Assembly: GCA_945906815.1 (NCBI GenBank)
Contig: CAMDRT010000021.1
Span: 1 to 64,000, forward strand
From: Bordetella parapertussis
Lineage (GTDB): Bacteria; Pseudomonadota; Gammaproteobacteria; Burkholderiales; SG8-41
DNA length: 64,000 bases
Direction: 5' to 3'
The notes under the pieces are model-generated. The model was not told the DNA's origin. It saw only the letters and a list, made by a program, of their open reading frames with translations, and ran no database searches. The translations under genes and the position numbers were made by a program. This document shows positions 31,103 to 41,328 of this stretch, piece by piece. The number at the start of each line of letters is the position of its first letter. Positions within the stretch are counted from its first letter, which is position 1.

Positions 31103-32158
31103 GTGAAAAAGCCCATTAAATCTATCACTTCCAAAGCCCTGACCTACCGCGACGCCGGGGTAGACATCGATGCCGGCGATAGCTTGGTCGAAAACATCAA
31201 GCCCTATGCTAGGCGCACCCTGCGCCCCGGCGTGGTGGCGGGCATCGGCGGCTTTGGCGCGCTGTTTCGCGTGCCGCGCGGCTATAAAGAACCGGTGCTG
31301 GTTGCTGGCACCGACGGCGTAGGCACCAAACTCAAACTCGCATTCCAACTGCAGCGCCACGACACCGTCGGCATCGATCTGGTGGCGATGAGCGTGAACG
31401 ATATTCTGACGCTGGGCGCGGAACCACTGTTTTTTCTGGATTACTACGCCTGCGGTAAACTGGATGTGAAATCCGCCACGCAAGTGGTCAAGGGCATCGC
31501 GGCCGGTTGTGAGCAAGCGGGCTGCGCGCTGATCGGCGGTGAGACCGCGGAGATGCCCGGCATGTATCCGGCGGGCGAATACGATCTGGCGGGTTTTGCC
31601 GTGGGCGTGGTGGAAAAATCCAAAATCATCGATGGAAAAAGCATTCAGTCGGGCGACGTGATTCTGGGACTGGCAAGCAACGGTGCGCATGCCAACGGCT
31701 ACTCGCTGATACGCAAGATCATCAGCAACAAACGCATTAAATTATCCGGCAAGCTGGCGGGCCAGCCGCTGCAAGATTTGATCCTCGCGCCCACGCGCAT
31801 TTACGTGAAGCCAGTGCTGGCGCTGGCAAAAAAGGTGCCGCTCAAGGGCCTCGCGCACATCACCGGCGGCGGGCTGGTGGAAAATATTCCGCGGGTGTTG
31901 GCAGCAGGCTTGTGCGCACGTATCGACAAAAGCGCGTGGCCGATGCCGCCGCTGTTCAGCTGGCTGCAACAGCAAGGCAACGTGGCCGACAGCGAAATGC
32001 ATCGCGTGTTCAATTGCGGCATCGGCATGATCATCGTGGTCAATGCGCGCGATGCTGCCAGGACGCAGGCACTGCTCACGCGTGCCGGCGAACGCGTGTG
32101 GCGCATCGGCGAGGTGGTGCGCCGCGCACGAGGTGCGCCGCAAACGGTTGTGGTTTGA
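31103..32158 (+). CDS. purM: Phosphoribosylformylglycinamidine cyclo-ligase (AIR synthetase)
   Basis: Purine-synthesis enzyme, 351 aa, ATP-dependent closure of FGAM to AIR. It starts at a GTG (31103) as [25 protein letters not shown]. Conserved segments [35 protein letters not shown] and [13 protein letters not shown] are intact. Stop TGA at 32156-32158 is directly followed by the purN ATG, so the pair is coupled. Confidence 0.97.
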   Translation: MKKPIKSITSKALTYRDAGVDIDAGDSLVENIKPYARRTLRPGVVAGIGGFGALFRVPRGYKEPVLVAGTDGVGTKLKLAFQLQRHDTVGIDLVAMSVNDILTLGAEPLFFLDYYACGKLDVKSATQVVKGIAAGCEQAGCALIGGETAEMPGMYPAGEYDLAGFAVGVVEKSKIIDGKSIQSGDVILGLASNGAHANGYSLIRKIISNKRIKLSGKLAGQPLQDLILAPTRIYVKPVLALAKKVPLKGLAHITGGGLVENIPRVLAAGLCARIDKSAWPMPPLFSWLQQQGNVADSEMHRVFNCGIGMIIVVNARDAARTQALLTRAGERVWRIGEVVRRARGAPQTVVV

Positions 32159-32800
32159 ATGAAAAAAATCGTCATCCTGATTTCCGGCCGCGGTTCGAAT
32201 ATGGAGGCGATCCTCAATGCGCACCTGCCGCTGCACATTGCGGCGGTGATCAGTAATCAACCCAACGCCCTGGGACTCGCCACTGCGCAAAGCCATGCGA
32301 TACCCACCGCCGTCGTGCCGCATAGTGCGTACGCCAGCCGTGGCGCTTTTGACAGCGCGCTGGCTGCTGAAATCGACCGCCATCAACCCGATGTAATCGT
32401 GCTGGCAGGCTTCATGCGCGTGTTAACCGAAGCATTCGTCACACGTTATGCAGGGCGTATGATCAACATTCACCCTTCTTTGTTGCCGTCCTTCCCGGGC
32501 CTGCATACGCATCGGCGCGCACTCGAAGCGGGTGTGCGCGTACACGGTTGCACCGTGCATTTTGTAACGCCGGGCGTGGACAGCGGGCCGATCATCATGC
32601 AGGCGGCGGTACCGGTACTCGCAGCGGACGATGAGGACGCGCTCGCCGCACGCGTGCTGGCCGCAGAACACCGCAGTTATCCGCAAGCGCTGCGCTGGAT
32701 TTGCGAAGACCGCGTGAAACTCGACGACAACGGTGCGGTGATCTACGACGGGGTTGCCCCGGCACATGGCGCGCTGATTGCACCCGCACTGGATTATTAA
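32159..32800 (+). CDS. purN: Phosphoribosylglycinamide formyltransferase (10-formyl-THF type)
   Basis: 213 aa. The Rossmann-like start IVILISGRGSNMEAI, the catalytic HPSLLPSFPGLHTH segment and the aspartate in GVDSGPII are as in E. coli PurN. It transfers formyl from 10-formyltetrahydrofolate to GAR. Zero spacing after purM. Confidence 0.97.
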   Translation: MKKIVILISGRGSNMEAILNAHLPLHIAAVISNQPNALGLATAQSHAIPTAVVPHSAYASRGAFDSALAAEIDRHQPDVIVLAGFMRVLTEAFVTRYAGRMINIHPSLLPSFPGLHTHRRALEAGVRVHGCTVHFVTPGVDSGPIIMQAAVPVLAADDEDALAARVLAAEHRSYPQALRWICEDRVKLDDNGAVIYDGVAPAHGALIAPALDY

Positions 32801-32810
32801 TCATAACCGT

Positions 32811-33548
32811 ATGATTTCAAACAGTATATTATTTCAGCTCGCGTGGCGCGCCAGGTGGTTTGCGGCGCTGCTGGTGACGCTATCGAGCGCCAACGCCAAT
32901 GCCGCCGCACCCGCCTCGGCATCGATTACCTACAACCTGTTTCGCAACGGTATGCAACTGGGCACGATCAGCGAGCAGTTTGACGCCAAAAACGGCACCT
33001 ACCGCGCAACCAGCGAAGCACGCGCAAACGGCCTGTTGGCGCTGTTCCAACGCGAACCGGTGCGCTTCGTGAGTGCGGGTGAGTTGACCAAAGCCGGCCT
33101 TCGCCCGCAACGCTTTGAAGGCCGCCAATCGGGCAAATCGATGGCGGCGGATTTCGATTGGGCCAACAACAAACTGACGCTGATTCACGACGGCCTCCAT
33201 CATGCGCTGGAGCTGCCGCCGGGCACGCAAGACCGCTTGTCGATCATGTATCAACTGATGTTCGCCGTGCGTGCCACGCATGCCCAAGCGCCGTTCATGG
33301 ATTTCACCATGACCAATGGCCGCAAGCTCGAACGCTACCGTTATAGCGCACAGCCCGATGTCACTATCGACACGCCATTCCGGCGGCTCAATACCATACA
33401 CCTGGTCAAGCAACGCGAGGCGGATGATTCCGGCACCGAAATCTGGATCGCGCCGGATTACGGCAACCTTCCGGTCAAAGTGCTGATCATCGAAGACGAC
33501 GGCGTACGTTATGAACAAATCGTCACCCAACTGGACATCACGCCGTGA
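32811..33548 (+). CDS. DUF3108 exported protein, first copy
   Basis: 245 aa. Signal peptide about residues 1-31 (ending NANA before AAPAS). The mature DUF3108 domain is beta-rich (YNLFRNGMQLGTISEQF, DFDWANNKLTL, EIWIAPDYGNLPVKVLI). The start at 32811 is preferred over 32778 because the signal begins here. It overlaps the next DUF3108 gene by 4 bases (GTGA). Probably periplasmic, possibly lipid- or envelope-related, but function is unknown. Confidence 0.85.
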   Translation: MISNSILFQLAWRARWFAALLVTLSSANANAAAPASASITYNLFRNGMQLGTISEQFDAKNGTYRATSEARANGLLALFQREPVRFVSAGELTKAGLRPQRFEGRQSGKSMAADFDWANNKLTLIHDGLHHALELPPGTQDRLSIMYQLMFAVRATHAQAPFMDFTMTNGRKLERYRYSAQPDVTIDTPFRRLNTIHLVKQREADDSGTEIWIAPDYGNLPVKVLIIEDDGVRYEQIVTQLDITP

Positions 33549-34636
33549 CGGACTGGTGTACCCGGGCGCGCGCCACGCCGCTACTGGCGGCACTGGTGTT
33601 GTCGGCGCTGGCGCACGCCATCACGCTGTCGGGCGACTGGCCGCGCCTGCCGCAAACAACGGCCGATCCTTTGCCCTTGCGGGCGCAGCTCGAACCCGGT
33701 CCGCTGACGCCCCCGGCGCACCGAGCACCGGTTAAGCAAGCGCCGCGCGCCGTGCCTGCACGTGTGGCGCCGCTCGCAGCGGCGCCAGCTATTCTGGTTG
33801 CAGACGCACCCGCGCCATGGTCATTGCCCCCCACCGCTGTCGAACCCGCGGCGGAGGCGGAAGTGCCGCTTGCCATTGCGCCGCCGGCGCTCCCCGCGAC
33901 GCCCGCACCTGAGCCGGTAGTGCTCGCCGTGGCGGCGCCCACCCCCTACACGCCGGCACCCGCGAGCATCAAAACACTGCCGCGACGCGGCCGCATCACC
34001 TATAGCCTCAATTATTATTTGAGCAACATGCCCACCACTGTCGGCCGCACAGAGCAAACCTGGGAGGCGGTGGACAACACCTACCAGCTGGATAGCCTGT
34101 CGCAAACCACGGGGCTGGCGCGGCTGACGCGTTTCGGGCCGCGCACTTATCACAGCATCGGCGCCGTCACCGAACACGGATTGCTGCCACATACTTTTAC
34201 CTCGAACGTGGTGGTCGGAGGCAAGTCCGATGACGCCACCGCGCAGTTTGATTGGAACACCAGTACCCTGCAATTCGGTCGCCCCACCGCTCGAAAAAAC
34301 ACCGCGCTGCCAGCGGGCGCGCAGGATTTGCTAAGTTTCATGTATCAATTGTCGTTAGCGCCCCCGCCGCGCGGACGGCTGCAAATCCCCGTCACCACCG
34401 GGGTCTACTTTGAGAATTACGAACTCGAAGTGTTCGATGAGGAAACCATCGAAACACCTCTGGGCAAGGTGCGCGCTTTACCGGTCAAACAAGTGCGGCG
34501 CGCGGGCAGTGAAACCATCGAGGTATGGCTCGGCACCGATTATCATTTTCTGCCGCTGCGGATACGCTTCATCGGGCGCGACGGCACACCCGGCGGCGAA
34601 CAAGTGGCTACGCAGATAAGTTTCGGCGAAAAGTAG
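33545..34636 (+). CDS. DUF3108 protein with TonB-like Pro/Ala linker, second copy
   Basis: 363 aa. An N-terminal hydrophobic helix (about 12-28) acts as anchor or signal. A Pro/Ala-rich linker (about 35-145) would span the periplasm, and a C-terminal DUF3108 domain (about 148-363) follows. The domain shares the layout of the upstream protein (QFDWNTSTLQFG, ETIEVWLGTDYHFLPLRI). GTG start at 33545. The pair probably arose by duplication and the products may interact. Function unknown. Confidence 0.82.
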   Translation: MTDWCTRARATPLLAALVLSALAHAITLSGDWPRLPQTTADPLPLRAQLEPGPLTPPAHRAPVKQAPRAVPARVAPLAAAPAILVADAPAPWSLPPTAVEPAAEAEVPLAIAPPALPATPAPEPVVLAVAAPTPYTPAPASIKTLPRRGRITYSLNYYLSNMPTTVGRTEQTWEAVDNTYQLDSLSQTTGLARLTRFGPRTYHSIGAVTEHGLLPHTFTSNVVVGGKSDDATAQFDWNTSTLQFGRPTARKNTALPAGAQDLLSFMYQLSLAPPPRGRLQIPVTTGVYFENYELEVFDEETIETPLGKVRALPVKQVRRAGSETIEVWLGTDYHFLPLRIRFIGRDGTPGGEQVATQISFGEK

Positions 34637-34651
34637 CCACAGCAGATTCGC

Positions 34652-35917
34652 ATGCCATTGAAAATATCCGCCGCGCCGTTTGAACATGCTGTCGCAGCAC
34701 TGGTCGCCGTGTTGCGTTTTGATTTTCCTGCGGATGCAGTACTCAGCCGCTACTTTCGCGAACATCGCGAACTCGGCCCGGCGGATCGCACTTTTGTTGC
34801 TGAAGCGGTGTTTGGCGTGCTGCGCAAAAAGCGTCTGCTGGCCCATCTCAGCGCTGACGGCCGCGCGCGCGAACTTCTGCTCGCGTGGCTCATGCGTGTG
34901 CAAGGCCTCAATGCGCGTGAACTCGAACCCATACTGCGGCGCGGAGATGCTGAAAGGGCGGCCGCAATTAAAGCCGTGACCACCCGTGATCTGCCACTCG
35001 CGGTACAGGCCGAACTGCCGGACTGGGTGGTGGAAAAACTCACAACCCAGTGCCCGGAAACAGACATTTTGGCTTTGGGCAAAAGCCTCAGCGAGCCTGC
35101 TCCACTCGACTTGAGAGTCAACACACTACGTGCAAAGCGCGATGAGGTCATGGGCAAACTCGCCGCCGATGGCCTTGCCGCGACGCCCACGCCGTACGCG
35201 CCCAACGGCCTGCGCCTAGACGGGCGACCATCGCTCAACCGGCATCCACTGTTTCTCGACGGTACGCTTGAAGTGCAGGACGAAGGCAGCCAGATATTGT
35301 GCAGCCTGCTCGCGCCGACACGGCACGATCTAGTGATCGATTTTTGCGCCGGCGCAGGCGGCAAAACACTGGCGCTGGGCGCGCTCATGCACAATCGCGG
35401 GCGGCTTTACGCGTTTGACGTATCCGCCGCGCGGCTCAAGAAATTACAGCCACGGCTCGCGCGCTCCGGACTGTCGAATGTGCATCCGCAAACGCTGGTC
35501 AGCGAAAACGACATCCGCGTCAAACGGCTGGCGGGCAAGGCCGACCGCGTGCTGATCGACGCGCCGTGCAGCGGTCTGGGCACGCTGCGCCGCAATCCGG
35601 ATTTGAAATGGCGTCAGTCGCCGCAAAGCGTGGCGGAACTCGCGCACAAACAAGCGGCAATACTGCGCGCAGCAGCAGCGATGGTAAAGCCCGGCGGTCG
35701 TGTGCTGTACGCCACCTGCAGCCTGCTGCCCGATGAAAACGAAACTATCGTTGAAACGTTTCTCGCGGCGCATCCGGCATTCAGGATCGTCGACTGCGAC
35801 AGCGTTTTGGCGCAGCAAAACATTGCGCTGCGCACCGGCAAATACCTCAGTCTCTCGCCGCACCAGCATGGCACGGACGGTTTTTTTGGGGCACTGCTGA
35901 CGCGGGCTCCAGCGTAA
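34652..35917 (+). CDS. RsmB/NOP-family RNA (cytosine-5) methyltransferase
   Basis: 421 aa. The SAM-binding motif is DFCAGAGGKTLALG, the motif IV catalytic cysteine lies in DAPCSGLGTLRRNPD, and the second cysteine in YATCSLLPDENE. These are the RNA m5C methyltransferase hallmarks. The N-terminal region (1-140) resembles an NusB-like domain only loosely, so this is an RsmB-like enzyme that may not be the C967-specific RsmB itself. Downstream of the DUF3108 pair. Confidence 0.88.
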   Translation: MPLKISAAPFEHAVAALVAVLRFDFPADAVLSRYFREHRELGPADRTFVAEAVFGVLRKKRLLAHLSADGRARELLLAWLMRVQGLNARELEPILRRGDAERAAAIKAVTTRDLPLAVQAELPDWVVEKLTTQCPETDILALGKSLSEPAPLDLRVNTLRAKRDEVMGKLAADGLAATPTPYAPNGLRLDGRPSLNRHPLFLDGTLEVQDEGSQILCSLLAPTRHDLVIDFCAGAGGKTLALGALMHNRGRLYAFDVSAARLKKLQPRLARSGLSNVHPQTLVSENDIRVKRLAGKADRVLIDAPCSGLGTLRRNPDLKWRQSPQSVAELAHKQAAILRAAAAMVKPGGRVLYATCSLLPDENETIVETFLAAHPAFRIVDCDSVLAQQNIALRTGKYLSLSPHQHGTDGFFGALLTRAPA

Positions 35918-36010
35918 TCATTCCAACGCAATCGGAACCACAGCCTGCGCCCCGGCGCGCACCTGATTTTCAATGTCGTTCCCCTGTGCGTGCTAGTATA
36001 ATTTTCCCCC

Positions 36011-37300
36011 ATGCCCAGCCCCCCACCCCTGCCCAATCTGCTGACCCCTCTTTGGGCGGATGTGCATGACATCGCATTCTTGTGGCAAGTGGCGGCAACG
36101 GCAGTCTGTCTGTTGTTGGCGTGGCTCGCAGACAGGGCGCTGCGCCCGCGCACGGCGGCGTTGGAAAATATACCGTCGGTCGGGCACAATATGCGGGCTG
36201 CGATGCAGTTTCCCGTCATCGCTTTGGTGCTGGTGCAGATACTGCGCACCACGATCGGCGGCCAGTCCCTGACGCTGCTGGATCTGATGGTGGCGCTACT
36301 CACCGCCTCGATGATGCTTCGTCTCACGGGGGTAATGCTGCGCCAGGTGTTCGCGCCCAGCGGCGGACGCGTCACGCTGATGCGCACCATCACCACCGTG
36401 GTGTGGATCGGCTTTGCACTGTATGTCGCCGGCCTGCTGCCGGAGTTGATGACGTTTCTCGATGGGCTGGGATTCTCGATCGGCCAGCATCGGCTATCGC
36501 TACTGCTGATGTTGCAGGGGGCGCTGTCGCTGCTGACAGCGCTGTTGATCGCGCTGTGGCTGGGGCGCTTGATCGAAGCGCGTGCGATGGCGGCCACCGA
36601 TCTCGATATCAGTCTACGGGTGATCATTTCAAAACTGGCGCAAGCGTTGCTGGCGCTGGCGGCGATTTTGTTCACATTGCCGGCGATGGGCATTGACCTC
36701 ACGGTGTTGAGCGTATTCGGCGGCGCACTCGGCGTAGGGCTTGGTTTCGGCTTGCAAAAAATCGCCAGCAATTACGTCAGCGGCTTCATCATTCTGATGG
36801 ACCGTTCGGTGTCCCTCGGCGATCTGGTGACCATCGACAAGCACACCGGTCAACTGACCAAAATGACTGCGCGCTATGTGGTGTTGCGCAGTCTCACCGG
36901 CAGCGAGTCCATTATCCCCAACGATACGTTGATCACCTCTACGGTAGTCAACCAGTCGTACAGCGACAAACAGGTGCGCGAGTCGATCAGCATACAGGCC
37001 GGCTACGACAGCGATCTCGAGCACGCCATGCGCCTGATGGAAAACGCCGCCGCGCGCCAGCCGCGCATACTCAAAGAGCCCGCACCCACAGCACTACTCG
37101 CGCGCTTTGCGGATAACGGCGTGGAGCTCGAGTTGGGCTATTGGGTGGACGATCCGCAGACCGGCACGCTCAGGCTGCGATCCACGCTGCAATTGGATAT
37201 CTGGCGTGCGTTCCGGCAACATCAGATCGAAATTCCCTATCCGCAGCGTGTAGTACGGCTGGCGACGGTGCCTGCCGGTGTGGCAAAACCGCCCGAATAA
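36011..37300 (+). CDS. MscS-family mechanosensitive channel
   Basis: 429 aa with about six membrane segments followed by the MscS pore helix and beta domain (GVGLGFGLQKIASNYVSGFIIL, about residues 240-262; DRSVSLGDLV, VVLRSLTGSESIIPND). It has more helices than the three of E. coli MscS. It would release solutes under hypo-osmotic shock. A TATAAT at 35997-36002 lies only about 9 bases before the ATG, so the transcript could be nearly leaderless, or another start is used. Confidence 0.9.
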   Translation: MPSPPPLPNLLTPLWADVHDIAFLWQVAATAVCLLLAWLADRALRPRTAALENIPSVGHNMRAAMQFPVIALVLVQILRTTIGGQSLTLLDLMVALLTASMMLRLTGVMLRQVFAPSGGRVTLMRTITTVVWIGFALYVAGLLPELMTFLDGLGFSIGQHRLSLLLMLQGALSLLTALLIALWLGRLIEARAMAATDLDISLRVIISKLAQALLALAAILFTLPAMGIDLTVLSVFGGALGVGLGFGLQKIASNYVSGFIILMDRSVSLGDLVTIDKHTGQLTKMTARYVVLRSLTGSESIIPNDTLITSTVVNQSYSDKQVRESISIQAGYDSDLEHAMRLMENAAARQPRILKEPAPTALLARFADNGVELELGYWVDDPQTGTLRLRSTLQLDIWRAFRQHQIEIPYPQRVVRLATVPAGVAKPPE

Positions 37301-37435
37301 GTCGAAAATAGTGAATTAAATCGGCAACTTAATTGAGTTCACGCCTATCGCGCCCTGATAGCGAAAAAGAGCTATCCGCGCTACTGGAACTTCGGTAGAC
37401 TCCGCCCGATCTTACAGGTGTAAACGAGGAGAGTT

Positions 37436-38599
37436 ATGTACACAGGATTGCTCGATCTGCCGTGGTGGGGTTATGTGCTGGCCACATTGGGGTTGACCCA
37501 CATTACTATCGCGGGGGTGACGATTTATCTACATCGGCATTCGGCGCATCGCGCACTGGATCTGCATCCACTGGTCAGCCACTTCTTCCGCTTCTGGCTG
37601 TGGTGCACCACCGGCATGACCACCAAGGCATGGACCGCCATCCATCGCAAGCACCACGCCAAATGCGAAACCGTTGAAGATCCGCACAGCCCTCAAATTT
37701 TCGGCATTCGCAGGTTATTGCTGGAAGGCGCGGAACTGTATCGTATCGAAGGCGCGAAAAAAGAAACGCTGGAACATTACGGCCACGGCACGCCCAACGA
37801 CTGGCTGGAAAAACACGTCTACGGCATACACGATCGCATCGGCATCGGCGCCATGCTGGTAGTCGACTTCATCGTGTTCGGCCCCATCGGCATTACCATC
37901 TGGGCCGTGCAAATGATGTGGATACCGTTTCTCGCTGCGGGTGTGATCAATGGCATCGGTCACTACTGGGGCTATCGCAATTTTCAGTCCGAAGAAGCCA
38001 GCACCAATGTCTTGCCGTGGGGTATATTGATCGGCGGCGAGGAACTGCACAACAATCACCACGCTTACGCGACTTCCGCGAAGCTCTCCAACCGCTGGTA
38101 TGAATTCGACATCGGCTGGATGTACATCCGCATACTTGAGACGCTGGGTCTGGCCACGGTGAAGAAAATCGCGCCGAAAGTAAAGCTGGATGCTGCGAAA
38201 ACGCATTGCGATTTTGACACGCTGCAGGCGGTGATTACGCATCGCTACGACGTGGTGACGCGTTTTGCGCGCTCGCTGCGCAACACCTGCGCCGCCGAGA
38301 TGCAGGCGCTCAAGGCCCGCGCGATCAGCGTGGATCGCGCCAGGCTCAAGCGCTGGCTCAACATCGACGCCGCCGCGCTACCGGAAAAAGAACTCGCGGA
38401 ACGCGCACAAGTCATCAGCCACAGCACAGTGCTGTCGACGGTGTACACCATGCGAGACGAACTCGCGGGCGTGTGGCAACGCTCCACCGCCAGCAAAGAG
38501 CAGCTGGTGAGCAAGCTCGAAGACTGGTGTCATCGCGCCGAAAACAGCGGCATCGCGCCGCTACGGGATTTCTCGAAGCAGCTGCGTTGTTACGGCTGA
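37436..38599 (+). CDS. Membrane fatty-acid desaturase with C-terminal extension
   Basis: 387 aa. All three histidine boxes of acyl-CoA/acyl-lipid delta-9-type desaturases are present: HRHSAH (33-38), HRKHH (70-74) and HNNHH (205-209). Several membrane helices lie around them. An extra region after about residue 245 (helical and charged) is not part of the catalytic fold. It probably introduces a cis double bond in membrane lipids. GAGGAGAG ribosome-binding site. A short AT-rich inverted repeat (AATTAA/TTAATT near 37314-37335) lies upstream. Confidence 0.88.
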   Translation: MYTGLLDLPWWGYVLATLGLTHITIAGVTIYLHRHSAHRALDLHPLVSHFFRFWLWCTTGMTTKAWTAIHRKHHAKCETVEDPHSPQIFGIRRLLLEGAELYRIEGAKKETLEHYGHGTPNDWLEKHVYGIHDRIGIGAMLVVDFIVFGPIGITIWAVQMMWIPFLAAGVINGIGHYWGYRNFQSEEASTNVLPWGILIGGEELHNNHHAYATSAKLSNRWYEFDIGWMYIRILETLGLATVKKIAPKVKLDAAKTHCDFDTLQAVITHRYDVVTRFARSLRNTCAAEMQALKARAISVDRARLKRWLNIDAAALPEKELAERAQVISHSTVLSTVYTMRDELAGVWQRSTASKEQLVSKLEDWCHRAENSGIAPLRDFSKQLRCYG

Positions 38600-38664
38600 G
38601 GGGCAGTCGGGCGTTTAGAGTAACAGCGGACTAGGGATTACGCTCAACGCCAAACTCCAGACAT

Positions 38665-38693
38665 AAAAAAACCCGCTTACGCGGGTTTTTTTA
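38665..38693. terminator. Bidirectional Rho-independent terminator
   Basis: The stem ACCCGC/GCGGGT with loop TTAC is flanked by seven A residues on one side and seven T residues on the other. It can stop both the desaturase transcript (+) and the rpmB-rpmG transcript (-). Confidence 0.92.
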
Positions 38694-38846
38694 TTTGATC
38701 TTCGCTTCCTTGTAGGCCACGTGCTTGCGCGCGACAGGGTCGAATTTTTTAATTTCCATCTTTTCCGGCTGAGTGCGCTTGTTCTTGGTGGTGGTGTAAA
38801 AATGGCCGGTGCCGGCAGTCGATTCGAGTTTTATTTTTTCACGCAT
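38691..38846 (-). CDS. rpmG: 50S ribosomal protein L33
   Basis: 51 aa, starting [20 protein letters not shown] and ending [11 protein letters not shown]. It lacks the four zinc-binding cysteines (C-minus form), so it does not need zinc. A GGAG site precedes the ATG. It follows rpmB by 26 bases in the usual rpmB-rpmG operon. Its stop codon lies at the edge of the terminator. Confidence 0.96.
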   Translation of the reverse strand: MREKIKLESTAGTGHFYTTTKNKRTQPEKMEIKKFDPVARKHVAYKEAKIK

Positions 38847-38872
38847 GATCGTGTCTCCGCTACGCTTTTAGA

Positions 38873-39109
38873 TTAGACCGCTACGCCGCGGCCACGCAAA
38901 TCAGCCAGCACCACGTCGATACCGTTCTTGTCGATGGTGCGCAAGCCGGCTTGAGAAACCCGCAGACGTATCCAGCGGTTCTCGCTTTCCACCCAGAAAC
39001 GGCGGTGATGCAGATTCGGCAGGAAACGCCGTTTGGTTTTATTGTTGGCGTGGGAGACGTTGTTCCCCACCATCGGCTTCTTGCCGGTGACCTGACATAC
39101 GCGTGACAT
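38873..39109 (-). CDS. rpmB: 50S ribosomal protein L28
   Basis: 78 aa, starting [29 protein letters not shown], the standard L28 sequence. It carries only one N-terminal cysteine (VCQVTGKK), the C-minus type typical of proteobacteria. First gene of rpmB-rpmG; its promoter should be in 39110-39200. Confidence 0.97.
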   Translation of the reverse strand: MSRVCQVTGKKPMVGNNVSHANNKTKRRFLPNLHHRRFWVESENRWIRLRVSQAGLRTIDKNGIDVVLADLRGRGVAV

Positions 39110-39268
39110 GTTGAACCCTCGAACTGGTGATTAGTGCAAAGACCTAGCAAAGGGGGCGAATTCTACACGAAATCAGTAGGTTCCCTCAAGCACAGGTGTG
39201 TATTTTCTGCCTTTTTTAGCGCATGAACGTATCCGACAACAACTAACTATGTGTTTTAAAACAAATAG

Positions 39269-39943
39269 TTACAGTAAACCTCGTTCTGCGAATGAGAGCG
39301 TGCTGTCCGCACCCACTACAAAATGATCCAGCACACTCACGTCCACCAGCGCCAAGGCGCGCTTTAAAGTCGCGGTCAGCGTCTCATCGGCGCGGCTGGG
39401 TTCGCAAACGCCCGACGGATGATTATGCGCAAATATGACCGCTGCCGCGTTGTGGTACAGCGCGCGTTTGACCACTTCGCGCGGATACACGCTGGTCTGC
39501 GTGAGCGTGCCGCTGAACAGATCTTCCACCGCCAGCACACGGTTTTGCGCATCGAGAAACACGCCTACGAATACCTCATGCGGGCGATTGTGCAGTCGCA
39601 GCCGCAGGTAATCGCGCACCGTCTGCGGGGCATTGAGTGCAATGCCCTGCTTTAGCTTTTCACCCAGCGCACGCTGCGCCATTTCGAGCACTGCCTGCAG
39701 CTGCACATACTTTGCCGCACCCAGCCCGTGAATATTGCAGAAGGTCGTTTGATCCGCACCGCACAAGGCCGTCAGCGAGCCAAATTCCGTGAGCATGTCA
39801 CGCGCCAACTCAACCGCGGATTTCCCGCTAACGCCCGTGCGTAAAAAGATCGCCACCAGTTCCGCATCGGAAAGTGCGGCCGCGCCCCTATTGAGCAGCT
39901 TTTCGCGCGGACGTTCGGCGGCGGGCCAGTCAGCGATGGACAT
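39269..39943 (-). CDS. radC: RadC/UPF0758 JAB-domain protein
   Basis: 224 aa. An N-terminal helix-hairpin-helix-like region (about 10-90) precedes a JAB/MPN domain with the metal motif [14 protein letters not shown] (HxH then D) and an upstream glutamate. Despite the name, a DNA-repair role is not established for the family. The ATG at 39943 is directly preceded by the GGGTGAA tandem repeat read in reverse, with no visible ribosome-binding site. Divergent from coaBC, as is usual. Confidence 0.92.
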   Translation of the reverse strand: MSIADWPAAERPREKLLNRGAAALSDAELVAIFLRTGVSGKSAVELARDMLTEFGSLTALCGADQTTFCNIHGLGAAKYVQLQAVLEMAQRALGEKLKQGIALNAPQTVRDYLRLRLHNRPHEVFVGVFLDAQNRVLAVEDLFSGTLTQTSVYPREVVKRALYHNAAAVIFAHNHPSGVCEPSRADETLTATLKRALALVDVSVLDHFVVGADSTLSFAERGLL

Positions 39944-39945
39944 GC

Positions 39946-40048
39946 GGGTGAAGGGTGAAGGGTGAAGGGTGAAGGGTGAAGGGTAAACAACGGCACAGGA
40001 TCACTACGGTTTACTTTGCTGTGCGCTCTTCACTCTTCACATTTCACA
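39946..40048. repeat. GGGTGAA tandem repeat with weak inverted partner, copy 2
   Basis: About five and a half head-to-tail copies of GGGTGAA (39946-39984). A degenerate inverted counterpart (CTTCACTCTTCACATTTCAC, about 40027-40046) lies about 45 bases away. It lies in the divergent radC/coaBC promoter region and reaches within a few bases of the radC start codon. Copy number of such repeats can vary by slippage. Confidence 0.8.
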
Positions 40049-40091
40049 GCAGTACGTTACACTCACCTCTGATTCGCGCAAAGAGCGCTAT

Positions 40092-41300
40092 ATGACTGAT
40101 ATTTCAAGTAAAAAAGTCGTTTTGGGTGTCACGGGTGGGGTTGCAGCCTACAAAGCCGCTGAGCTCGTGCGCCGCCTCGGCGAGCATGGCATCGAGGTGC
40201 ATGTCGTCATGACGCAGGCCGCCTGCGGCTTCATCACACCCGCCACCTTGCAGGCGCTTTCGGGCAATCCGGTCTACACCGACATGTGGGATGCGCGCAT
40301 CGCCAACGCCATGGCGCATATCGAACTATCGCGCGATAAAGCGGCGCTGGTGATAGCGCCGGCCACTGCCGATTTCATGGCAAAACTCGTGCATGGCCAT
40401 GCGGATGATTTATTATCAACCCTGTGTCTCGCACGCGACTGCGCACTGCTGGTAGCGCCCGCGATGAACCGCCAGATGTGGGAGCATCCCGCCACGCGAC
40501 GCAACGTGGCGCAGCTCGAAACAGACGGTGTAACCGTGCTCGGCCCCGCCAGCGGCGACCAGGCGTGCGGCGAAACCGGCGCCGGCCGCATGCTGGAGGC
40601 GCAGGAGATTGCCGATGCCGTCGCCGCCTTCCTCGCACCTAAAACGCTGGCAGGCGTGCACGTGCTGATGACCGCCGGCCCCACCTTCGAACCGATAGAC
40701 GCAGTGCGCGGTATCACCAATCGCAGTTCCGGCAAAATGGGTTACGCCATCGCGCGCGCAGCCATGGGCGCCGGCGCAAAAGTCACCTTGGTATCGGGGC
40801 CGTCTAGCCAGCCGCTGCCCGCAGGCGCATCGGTAACGCACGTGCAAAGCGCGGCGGAAATGTTCGACGCGGTGAAACGCAATGCCAACGACGCGGATAT
40901 TTTTATCGGTGTCGCAGCCGTGGCGGACTACCGGGTGGACAAACCGCGCGAGCACAAGATCAAAAAAACCGACCAGTCCCAGCTCACGCTGAAACTCGTG
41001 CCCAACGCGGACATCCTCGGCTGGATCGCGGCGCAACCAAAACCGCCGTTCACCGTGGGCTTTGCCGCCGAAAGCCAGAACCTCGAAACCTACGCCGACG
41101 AAAAACGCCGCCGAAAAAAGGTAAACCTGATTGTCGCCAACCTCGCGCAAAACGCCATCGGGGCCGACGATAACGAGGTGATGCTGCTGGACGACAGTGG
41201 CACCCACAAACTGGCGCGCGCGCCGAAGGATGTTGTGGCGAAGGAAATTGTCACGCGTATTGCAGCACTGTATGGTAATCGCAAAAACAAACGACGTTAA
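40092..41300 (+). CDS. coaBC: Phosphopantothenoylcysteine decarboxylase/synthetase
   Basis: 402-aa bifunctional coenzyme A enzyme. The flavin-dependent CoaC domain (1-185) begins [21 protein letters not shown] and has the PAMNRQMW motif. The CTP-dependent CoaB domain (190-402) has [28 protein letters not shown] and [13 protein letters not shown]. It makes 4'-phosphopantetheine from phosphopantothenate and cysteine. It ends 28 bases before dut, a conserved pair. Confidence 0.97.
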   Translation: MTDISSKKVVLGVTGGVAAYKAAELVRRLGEHGIEVHVVMTQAACGFITPATLQALSGNPVYTDMWDARIANAMAHIELSRDKAALVIAPATADFMAKLVHGHADDLLSTLCLARDCALLVAPAMNRQMWEHPATRRNVAQLETDGVTVLGPASGDQACGETGAGRMLEAQEIADAVAAFLAPKTLAGVHVLMTAGPTFEPIDAVRGITNRSSGKMGYAIARAAMGAGAKVTLVSGPSSQPLPAGASVTHVQSAAEMFDAVKRNANDADIFIGVAAVADYRVDKPREHKIKKTDQSQLTLKLVPNADILGWIAAQPKPPFTVGFAAESQNLETYADEKRRRKKVNLIVANLAQNAIGADDNEVMLLDDSGTHKLARAPKDVVAKEIVTRIAALYGNRKNKRR

Positions 41301-41328
41301 CGCATACCCGCGCGTCTACACCCTCCTT

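Noticed and set aside
30851..31690. Minus-strand frame of 279 codons covering the start of purM
   Set aside because: Antisense to purM. Its only non-overlapping part is a 31-codon hydrophobic tail without a ribosome-binding site.
39946..39984. GGGTGAA array considered as a CRISPR array
   Set aside because: Units are seven bases and contiguous, with no spacers and no cas genes.
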